A stretch of DNA of 11,332 nucleotides, taken from the NCBI GenBank assembly GCA_016928375.1, contig JAFGKX010000038.1, positions 1-11,332 of the forward strand, written 5' to 3'. Under the pieces are notes generated by a model that saw nothing but the letters and a program-made list of their open reading frames with translations, was not told where the DNA came from and made no database searches. Source of the DNA: Candidatus Omnitrophota bacterium (GTDB taxonomy: Bacteria > Omnitrophota > Gorgyraeia > JABMRG01 > JAFGKX01). The position numbers and the translations under genes are program-made. Below, one piece after another: positions 5,048 to 11,332 of this stretch; position 1 is the stretch's first letter, and each line of letters opens with the position of its first letter.

Positions 5048-7633
5048 ATGTTTTTTTGGCGCAGATACATATATCCGCTTTATAGAATAGGCTCAAAGCT
5101 TATAAGCGGAATTTTATGCCTTGCGCTTTTGTTTGTCAATGTGCTGTTATCTTTCGCCGATTTCGCACAGGATGGAAGCGAAACATTCACCGCTTCAGTT
5201 ACAATGCCCGGATTTTCCGACGCAGATTATGACGGCATGTCCGATGCCTGGGAGACGCAGTACGGCCTTTCGCCCGACGATCCGGATGATGCGGATATAG
5301 ACAGCAATAATGACGGCATAACCAATTTGGAAGAATACAGGCAGGACGCAAACCCTCTTGCAGCGCCTGTAATAGAAGCATCCATAGACGCGAGTACATT
5401 AACCGGCGTTCAGCCGCTTGATGTTAACCTGACTGCGAACATTGACAGAAATGACAGCGGATATGATATTGTAAAATACGAGTGGGATTTTGACGGAAAC
5501 GGCACTTATGATTATTCGTCAACAGAGCCCGCAGCAGTTTATAAATTTACTACAGCAGGTGAAACAAATGTAAAATTAAGAGTTACCAATGAAATGGGGC
5601 AATCAGGCGTGGCTTCTGCTTTAATAGATATAATCAGGGCAGCTTCTACCCCTGAGGCAGAAGCTGATTTATTAGGAGCAGAGGTAATGATACCCGCCCC
5701 CATCACATTGTCCGGGCAAGAGGCCGGCGATATTGGTGTATACCAGTGGGATTTCGACGGAAACGGCGAGTATAATTTTAACTCCGCGAAATCTACATCC
5801 GCAAGGCATACGTATGCGGATGTAAAAAGGCGCTCTTTTAATGCGCATTTCAAAGTAACCGGTAAAAACGGCTTAAGCGATTTAGCGGTTGTGTATATAG
5901 ACATAAATTCATCGGCCTGGTATACGCCGGGCAGCGATAAATTTAATTCAAGGCCAAAAATATTTTTCCCCAACGGTTATGTAATTACAGGCAGAAAGGC
6001 CGGTGAGGAAATACCGCTTTACGGCTATGGCGCGCCTGTGTCCGGAAATGATTTCGGTTACGCAAAAAAACTGGAATGGGATTTCGAAGGCGACGGAATT
6101 TATGACTGGGCGACGGTATTGATAAATAATGAGTGGTCAGGCAATACTTCAGGAAATGCAAATGTTTCGCATGTTTATGGTTCGCCCGGTATTTATAGGC
6201 CCGCATTAAGAGTAACTACGGATGCGAATGTTACGGCGACGGATCATATTCTTGTAATTATAGAAGCAAGCCCGGGTAATGCGCCTAATGCTGTGGCGAA
6301 AGTTATGTATAAAAACCGCAAAATAACATCTATAGACGCGCCTCTTCCCGCCCGTGTTGAGTTTCTGCACAAAGGCACATCCGGCACCATAAGAAAATTT
6401 GAATGGGATTTCGACGGTGACAAGCGCATTGACTATACGACCGCAGACCGCAATGTTATGCCTGTTTATGTGTATACAAAACCCGGGCATTATCTGGCAA
6501 CTCTAACGGTTACGGATAAAAATAATTTAACTGATACAGCGTATGTGCCTGTGTTTGTTTATATCGATCCCGCAAAATCTACGTACGCAAGCATTATAAC
6601 AGACCCTGGTGAAAACAGCGTGATAGCAGGAAACAGCGTAACATTGACGTGTAATATTTTCCCGGATAACGTAACCGCTGATGATGTAATATTCCAGTAT
6701 AGCATAGACGGAGAAACATGGGCAAATATAGAAGGCAAGGTAAAGCCAAAGGCTTCTTATATGATAAAATGGAATACTAAAAATATCGTTGACGGAAATT
6801 ATTATATAAGGGCAATTATAGCTGGAGAAACCTCATCTGATTTTTCGCCCCTCTCGGTGCATGTGGGCAATAACCGCAATTCCGGCGAAATAGACATATA
6901 CGAAGACGACTCATCGGGCGTGTATACCAAAGAAATAGAACTTGATTGTGGCCAGGCGAACGAAATAATATTATCCGATGGAACAAAAATAGATATACCA
7001 ATGGGCGCGCTCTCAGGCAACGAAAAACTTGTGATAACTCAAAGCAGCGAATCCGCAGGCACGGGCCTGGCCATAAATATCGACATAGAAGGCGAAGATG
7101 ATTTTATATTCCTGAATGATATAACAATTACTCTTTCGTATCCCGATGAAAATGATGACGGCATAATAGACGGCACTGACAGAGACGAGAATGATGTTGT
7201 GATTATGTGGAAAAACTCCCAGGGCATATGGGAACCAATATATGACTGTGTTGTCTATCCGGATGAAAATTATGTTACAGGCAGAGTGAACCACTTAAGC
7301 TTATTCGGCGCAGGCTTTTTAGGCGCAGGTTCCATCGCCGCTGCCGCCGGAGTAAGCGGGTCAAGCTCCAGCAAAGGCGGCGTAAGCTATTGCTTTATAG
7401 CAACCGCCGCTTATGGCTCAAGCGATTGTAAAGATGTAATGACATTAAGGCGCTTCAGGGACAAATTTCTTTTGACGAATTCATTTGGCAAAAACTTTGT
7501 AGCCTGCTATTATAAATACAGCCCTAAAATGGCGGATTATATAAGGAATAAACCGGCTTTGAGAAAAACAACAAGGATGCTTTTAAAGCCGCTGGTGTAT
7601 TTGGCGAAAGTATCATTGAAAAAAGGTGATTAG
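5048..7633 (+). CDS. PKD-repeat surface protein with C-terminal CFI-box sorting domain
   Basis: The product has 861 residues, with AAAGG (5035-5039) eight bases before its ATG. A long signal peptide runs to about residue 37. A calcium-loop pair follows (D58-x-D-x-DG and, near 83-97, DIDSNNDGITNLEEY), like thrombospondin type 3 or EF-hand loops. Four PKD-like Ig domains come next, each marked by WDF(D/E)G with Trp at residues 146, 234, 344 and 453. Then come an Ig-like unit (about 515-605), a ZU5-like segment with IDIPMGALSG (about 649-658), and another Asp-rich loop (about 699-712). After a Gly/Ser/Ala linker, residues 779-855 match the CFI-box C-terminal domain: CFIATAAYGSS (Cys 782), LRRFRD, YYKYSP and a basic tail. 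Known family members are predicted to be envelope-sorted. The mechanism is not established. The likely role is an extracellular adhesin or scaffold held at the cell surface. The following gene starts inside its last codons. Confidence 0.9.
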   Translation: MFFWRRYIYPLYRIGSKLISGILCLALLFVNVLLSFADFAQDGSETFTASVTMPGFSDADYDGMSDAWETQYGLSPDDPDDADIDSNNDGITNLEEYRQDANPLAAPVIEASIDASTLTGVQPLDVNLTANIDRNDSGYDIVKYEWDFDGNGTYDYSSTEPAAVYKFTTAGETNVKLRVTNEMGQSGVASALIDIIRAASTPEAEADLLGAEVMIPAPITLSGQEAGDIGVYQWDFDGNGEYNFNSAKSTSARHTYADVKRRSFNAHFKVTGKNGLSDLAVVYIDINSSAWYTPGSDKFNSRPKIFFPNGYVITGRKAGEEIPLYGYGAPVSGNDFGYAKKLEWDFEGDGIYDWATVLINNEWSGNTSGNANVSHVYGSPGIYRPALRVTTDANVTATDHILVIIEASPGNAPNAVAKVMYKNRKITSIDAPLPARVEFLHKGTSGTIRKFEWDFDGDKRIDYTTADRNVMPVYVYTKPGHYLATLTVTDKNNLTDTAYVPVFVYIDPAKSTYASIITDPGENSVIAGNSVTLTCNIFPDNVTADDVIFQYSIDGETWANIEGKVKPKASYMIKWNTKNIVDGNYYIRAIIAGETSSDFSPLSVHVGNNRNSGEIDIYEDDSSGVYTKEIELDCGQANEIILSDGTKIDIPMGALSGNEKLVITQSSESAGTGLAINIDIEGEDDFIFLNDITITLSYPDENDDGIIDGTDRDENDVVIMWKNSQGIWEPIYDCVVYPDENYVTGRVNHLSLFGAGFLGAGSIAAAAGVSGSSSSKGGVSYCFIATAAYGSSDCKDVMTLRRFRDKFLLTNSFGKNFVACYYKYSPKMADYIRNKPALRKTTRMLLKPLVYLAKVSLKKGD

Positions 7634-8273
7634 GATTAGAAAATACTTACATATAATAATAACGGTATTTTTTTGTTTTTTGGCCGTGGCATTGCCCTGC
7701 TTTGCAGCAATGAATCTTGAGCTAAAAGGTACGGTCTTTACCAAATCTTTAAAGCCCGTTGCTATACTGAAAGATGCAAGAACCGGCAGGATCACTATGT
7801 ATGAACTGGGTGAGATGATAGACGGTAAGAAGATAACCGTAATAACAAGAGGCGAGGTTGTGCTGCAGGATGAAAAAGAAAAATATATCCTGGCATTGCC
7901 CGGCGGCGGCGTAAAACAGCCCGAAGGCCTGGATATAAAGATTCGTAAAGAAGGCGAGAATTTCTATATTACAAAATCTGATGTAAACAAGGCCATAGCA
8001 AAGACTCCGCTTCTTTTAAAGCAGGTAAAGATAGTGCCCCATTTTTCTAACGGCAGGCCCGAAGGAATACGTTTAAGCAAGGTAAAAGAAGGCAGCGTTT
8101 TTGAGAAGGCCGGTGTAAAATCAGGTGATATAGTAAAAAACGTAAATGGAATGTCCCTGAATACGCCGTTTCAGATATTTCAGGCGTATAAAAAACTTAA
8201 GGATGAGAAAAAATTTAAGGTAGAGGTGGCAAGGGGCAAAGAACCTGTTACCTTGAGCTATACTATAGAATAA
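7626..8273 (+). CDS. GspC-like protein (type II secretion HR domain plus PDZ), orphan
   Basis: The 215-residue product has an N-terminal hydrophobic segment (residues 8-27, ending CFAA, either a membrane anchor or a signal peptide). Next is an HR-type beta domain (about 30-97) with the PVAILKDARTGR pattern seen in GspC/PulC, then a PDZ-like domain (about 138-215) starting PHFSNGRPEGIRL and containing GSVFEKAGVKSGDIV and VNG, closing with the SYTIE strand. The length is somewhat below typical GspC. In the type II system GspC sits in the inner membrane and contacts the outer-membrane secretin and substrates through these domains. No other Gsp gene is present in the window. The start is uncertain: GTG 7626 overlaps the upstream stop by eight bases but has a poor Shine-Dalgarno. 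An ATT at 7635, five bases after AAAGGTGA (7622-7629), would give MRKYLHIII and looks better placed. Overlap implies co-translation with the CFI-box gene. Confidence 0.85.
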   Translation: MIRIRKYLHIIITVFFCFLAVALPCFAAMNLELKGTVFTKSLKPVAILKDARTGRITMYELGEMIDGKKITVITRGEVVLQDEKEKYILALPGGGVKQPEGLDIKIRKEGENFYITKSDVNKAIAKTPLLLKQVKIVPHFSNGRPEGIRLSKVKEGSVFEKAGVKSGDIVKNVNGMSLNTPFQIFQAYKKLKDEKKFKVEVARGKEPVTLSYTIE

Positions 8274-8324
8274 TATAAATACTGCCACTATGAAAAGGCC
8301 CAAGGCCGACGCGGTAATCTTAAA

Positions 8325-8353
8325 TTGATTTTATTTGTATTACATGGTATTAT
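8325..8353 (+). promoter_or_regulatory. Candidate promoter for the beta-barrel gene
   Basis: TTGATT (8325-8330) and TATTAT (8348-8353) are spaced by 17 bases and match the consensus at four and five of six positions. Transcription would begin near 8360, only about five bases before the preferred ATG 8365. That would make the mRNA almost leaderless and would explain why no Shine-Dalgarno is visible. Only 91 bases separate the gene from the GspC-like gene, so read-through from the run is also possible. Confidence 0.4.
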
Positions 8354-8364
8354 ATAAAAAACAT

Positions 8365-11259
8365 ATGAAAAAAGCAGCCAATATAATAGTTATTATTGCT
8401 TTCCTGGCATCCGCGTGTAATATTTCATACGCTGCTGAAACAGGCCCGGGATTTTTTGCGCCTTGTCAGTATAAGCAGGTATACCGATATTATATGGATA
8501 AGGCGCAGGCGCACCTGGATGATAATCAACCGCAGGCAGCCCTTGATGCGTATAAAATGGCGCTGATGGTGCAGCCCATCTCGGAAGAGGCAAAGGGAAA
8601 AATAGCCCGTCTTGAGCGGTTGTTAAAACAAGGCAAAGCCCCTGCCGCTGATTCGACAAGAGAAAAGATAATGTCAGACACCCTTAAGCAGGTAGAGCAG
8701 GTAAAACGATCTTTTAAAAAAATCGAAACCAACGATAACTTTTCAAGAAGATTAGTCCAGTACCGGGAAATGAACAAAATAGAAACAGTCAAACAGCCTA
8801 AAAAGGTTAATTTAGATATTCCCGCAGCGCGGAAACCTCAGTTAATACAAAAATCTCAGCCAGTACAAAAGATTCAACCATTGCAGAAGCCTTCAGGCCC
8901 GCAAGCGGATAACAATACGGTTTATACCGGAAATTTTCCATTGGAAAGGTTCAGCAATGGTATTGATGAAAGCATACAAACCGGAGTAAAAATTATAAAC
9001 GACAATGTTGCTCCTGGTAAAATCAGCGGCGACTACAGAATAGCTTTCGGTTTTACCTCGGATGACGTTATATGGAAAGACGCCAACGCGGACCACATAG
9101 GTGTGCCTGGCGAAAAAAACTGGCGCTATCTTTTTGGAGAAAACACGTACAATACCTATGATAAACAAATATACGACCGCCTGAGAGTCGAAGCAGAAGG
9201 CCCTATAACGCAGAATACAAGTGGCTATACTGAAATAGTTATAGACCCATGGACATATGTCGGGAGAAAAGACATAACAGTAACCGGTTCAGGCGGCTCA
9301 AGCGTAAATATGAGGCTGAAATATTGGTCAAACGCTTCGCGTACGATCAACGAGACCTACCGCGCGGAAAATGGCGATATAGTAAATGTGCAGGAGAACA
9401 AAGTTGTAGAAGGCGAAACTACCCCCGCGTCGTACTTCGGGCTTACGGACTGGGGTTCGAATAAATTCAGTGTTGGGAAAGAATCTATAGACAGAATGGA
9501 AGTCCCGATAAGAAAATTATGGATAGATTATACTAATGGCCCGTACCGTGTAAAACTATTTCCCATGGCAAGCCAGGATGAGGCATTGACCAGCGATGAC
9601 CCATTGAAACTATCCAACAACAAGGCCTGGTGGGAAGAAAGCCCGTGGCTTGATGAATATGAAGCAAGTAAAATATTTACAAGAGCAGACAATCCCGTAA
9701 AAGGCGGAAACTGGGTACGCAGGATGTCTTTTGTCGCAAAAAACAGCGATTACGAAAGGCTCACATTCTTAAGAGGCATAAGTATCGCGTCGGATTATGA
9801 TAATGGATTTTCTTTTTCCTCGACTTTCGCGGCGCCGAGAAACCTATGGGATTATTATGAAGAAGTATCCAGTGTTCCCGGAGCTATAAGGATAAAATTG
9901 CCGCAGATGGATAAATTGAACGTAGGCGCGTTGTATACAACAAAACTTGGCATATTCAAGCAGGAATTGCAGGCATCGAATCAATTAGCCGGCGTAGATG
10001 GGGCATATCAATTATCCCCGGATACCAGTATATACGCGCAATGCGCCGGAAGTTTTACAAAAATAGATGAAGCTAATGATTATAATAATGAATACTGGGG
10101 TATGGGATCAATACTCGGTATTAAAAATAAAGGCATTATCAATTCCTTAAACAGCGATTACGAAGTAAATTTAAACGTAAGCCATTTCAATGATAATTTC
10201 CTGCCCGGGCTTTCAAACTACAGATTTTCCAGAAAAGACTCCATATACGCAAAGCATGTTTATTTTGAGCAATTAAGGCCTGAGAATGAAGCTGAGATGA
10301 TAGGAAACGGCATTGACATAGACAGGATTGCCTTTAATATAAACGCGAAAGCCGATTTCTTGAATTCTGATTTAAAAACAAGAATCGATATACGCGATGT
10401 ACGCACTGACAGCAGTGATTTTATAGAAGATGTTGTAAGGGCTGAGGCGGAATATAAAGTGAATCCCAAACTTACGGCAAAAGGCCTCCTGAGATACGAA
10501 TACCTGCCTAAAACCGAAAAAGGCATAGACCCTTTGATAAACGCGAAAACGTCTTATATAGCTTTTACGGATTATTTCAGCGATAAAGATGTGTGGCTAG
10601 AGAATACGGCGATAGAGGAAGGCAAAGACCCGTCGATAGGCACTTATTCCATAGGCTTTAAATATGATGCCTTAAAAAATTTATCATTTCAGGCAATATA
10701 TGAGCTTACGAATGATCCTTTGGATATGCCCAGGGGCTTGTTGAATAATGTATATGTAACACAGGAAACCCGTGACGGTGTTATGTGGGATAAGATAGTC
10801 CCGTTTTTATATAACCAGAGCTCATTCGGCCTTCCGCCATATGATTATTATAATATATATAAATTAAGGCTTACTTATTATCCTATAGATAAACTGAAGA
10901 TAGAGCCGAGCTTTGTATATAATGAAAACGAATTTGCCACCACTATAGATGATAATGTAAATCACGCAGGTTGTTTTATTGAGTATAAACCCACGGATAA
11001 ACTTACCGTTGGAGGAGCTTATTATTTCATTAAGACAAGAGACCTGTGGAAAGATACTATAGGTGGCGGCGGTAAAAATTTCGAAGGGCATCACAACATA
11101 TTTCTGGAAGCAGATTACAGCATAAACCCTAATCAGGTATTTTCATTGATGTTTGGCGAATATACCGGATACGGCTGCAAATACTACGAGGAATACACCT
11201 CCATAGGGCCTTTAGATACGCAGCATATAGTAAGACTGGTGTATAAGGGGAAATTTTAA
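8365..11259 (+). CDS. Large outer-membrane beta-barrel protein with N-terminal TPR-like region
   Basis: With the ATG at 8365 the product has 964 residues. This start was chosen because MKKAANIIVIIAFLASACNISYA forms a signal peptide. In-frame TTG 8335 and ATG 8344 would add 7-10 residues, and none of the starts has a clear Shine-Dalgarno. After the signal peptide comes a TPR-like helical pair (about residues 36-90; AQAHL-NQPQAALDAYKMAL), a charged helical stretch, and a Gln/Pro/Lys linker (about 146-181) with repeated QK-QP units. The remaining 770 or so residues are rich in alternating polar/hydrophobic strands and aromatics. The chain ends HIVRLVYKGKF with a terminal Phe, the usual signal for outer-membrane beta-barrel insertion. 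I do not recognise a specific porin, usher or secretin family. Its position after the GspC-like gene suggests it is the outer-membrane partner of the locus, and the linker could cross the periplasm or contact peptidoglycan (inference). Confidence 0.8.
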   Translation: MKKAANIIVIIAFLASACNISYAAETGPGFFAPCQYKQVYRYYMDKAQAHLDDNQPQAALDAYKMALMVQPISEEAKGKIARLERLLKQGKAPAADSTREKIMSDTLKQVEQVKRSFKKIETNDNFSRRLVQYREMNKIETVKQPKKVNLDIPAARKPQLIQKSQPVQKIQPLQKPSGPQADNNTVYTGNFPLERFSNGIDESIQTGVKIINDNVAPGKISGDYRIAFGFTSDDVIWKDANADHIGVPGEKNWRYLFGENTYNTYDKQIYDRLRVEAEGPITQNTSGYTEIVIDPWTYVGRKDITVTGSGGSSVNMRLKYWSNASRTINETYRAENGDIVNVQENKVVEGETTPASYFGLTDWGSNKFSVGKESIDRMEVPIRKLWIDYTNGPYRVKLFPMASQDEALTSDDPLKLSNNKAWWEESPWLDEYEASKIFTRADNPVKGGNWVRRMSFVAKNSDYERLTFLRGISIASDYDNGFSFSSTFAAPRNLWDYYEEVSSVPGAIRIKLPQMDKLNVGALYTTKLGIFKQELQASNQLAGVDGAYQLSPDTSIYAQCAGSFTKIDEANDYNNEYWGMGSILGIKNKGIINSLNSDYEVNLNVSHFNDNFLPGLSNYRFSRKDSIYAKHVYFEQLRPENEAEMIGNGIDIDRIAFNINAKADFLNSDLKTRIDIRDVRTDSSDFIEDVVRAEAEYKVNPKLTAKGLLRYEYLPKTEKGIDPLINAKTSYIAFTDYFSDKDVWLENTAIEEGKDPSIGTYSIGFKYDALKNLSFQAIYELTNDPLDMPRGLLNNVYVTQETRDGVMWDKIVPFLYNQSSFGLPPYDYYNIYKLRLTYYPIDKLKIEPSFVYNENEFATTIDDNVNHAGCFIEYKPTDKLTVGGAYYFIKTRDLWKDTIGGGGKNFEGHHNIFLEADYSINPNQVFSLMFGEYTGYGCKYYEEYTSIGPLDTQHIVRLVYKGKF

Positions 11260-11268
11260 AAAAAATTC

Positions 11269-11296
11269 TTGACATTTTTGAAAAATATGATATACT
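11269..11296 (+). promoter_or_regulatory. Sigma70-type promoter for the next gene downstream
   Basis: TTGACA (11269-11274) and TATACT (11291-11296) are separated by 16 bases, the same two hexamers as in the 611-639 promoter. It starts ten bases after the barrel gene's stop and reads out of the window. AAAGG (11304-11308) and a GTG at 11321 or ATG at 11330 may begin the next gene, but too little sequence remains to judge. Confidence 0.65.
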
Positions 11297-11332
11297 TTTA
11301 TTAAAGGTTTAAAAATATCTGTGAAAGTTATG

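Noticed and set aside
5539..5973. 144-codon open frame on the - strand
   Set aside because: It is antisense to conserved PKD domains, with no family resemblance and no initiation signals.
8297..8307. GGCC-CAA-GGCC hairpin as a terminator
   Set aside because: The stem is only four base pairs and the bases that follow are not a T-run.
8290..8328. 12-codon ORF (MKRPKADAVILN) between the GspC-like and barrel genes
   Set aside because: It has no Shine-Dalgarno and is too short to judge; a chance frame is the simplest reading.
8365..8450. Lipoprotein signal at the LASAC segment of the barrel protein
   Set aside because: The residue three before the Cys is Ala rather than Leu/Val/Ile, and an integral barrel with a C-terminal Phe fits an ordinary signal peptide better.
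4239..11259. A classical chaperone-usher system
   Set aside because: Only the chaperone-like Ig fold is present. The barrel protein shows no usher landmarks, and no pilin-like donor-strand subunit was recognised.

Overview
The window is moderately AT-rich bacterial DNA with every convincing gene on the + strand. Signal peptides, a type II secretion GspC-like protein and a C-terminal outer-membrane beta-barrel ending in Phe all point to a diderm (Gram-negative-type) envelope. Gene style (sigma70-like promoters, frequent AGA/AGG Arg codons, a GH94-type enzyme, PKD/CFI-box surface proteins) resembles uncultured candidate-phylum genomes such as Omnitrophota. That placement is an impression and was not tested by any search.

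Layout. (1) 1-522: C-terminal end of a GH94/GT36-type glycoside phosphorylase whose beginning lies outside the window. (2) 523-971: a non-coding leader with a near-consensus promoter (611-639), a three-codon mini-ORF with its own Shine-Dalgarno, an attenuator-like hairpin and two further palindromes. (3) 972-8273: a tightly packed five-gene run. It holds a small secreted protein, a 798-aa secreted modular protein carrying the same N-terminal domain plus carbohydrate-binding-like and duplicated modules, an Ig-like pilus-chaperone-like periplasmic protein, an 861-aa PKD protein ending in a CFI-box sorting domain, and a GspC-like HR+PDZ protein. (4) 8365-11259: a large predicted outer-membrane beta-barrel with an N-terminal TPR-like helical part and a Gln/Pro linker. 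(5) 11260-11332: a promoter for the next gene, which lies beyond the window.

Working model (inference). The run encodes an export and display module. Two related secreted proteins are cargo or surface-layer components. The Ig-like protein is a periplasmic chaperone or accessory. The PKD/CFI-box protein is a sorted surface adhesin or scaffold. The GspC-like protein links the inner membrane to an export machine encoded elsewhere. The barrel is the outer-membrane partner. Overlaps of 14 and 8 bases and a 2-base gap join the last four genes of the run, which supports co-expression. A hairpin with a duplicated 10-base unit between the first two genes could set their relative output.

The most notable points are the orphan GspC-like gene fused by overlap to a CFI-box gene, the paralogous domain shared by two adjacent secreted proteins, the duplicated PRGC-motif domains, and the hairpin that can fold in two registers.
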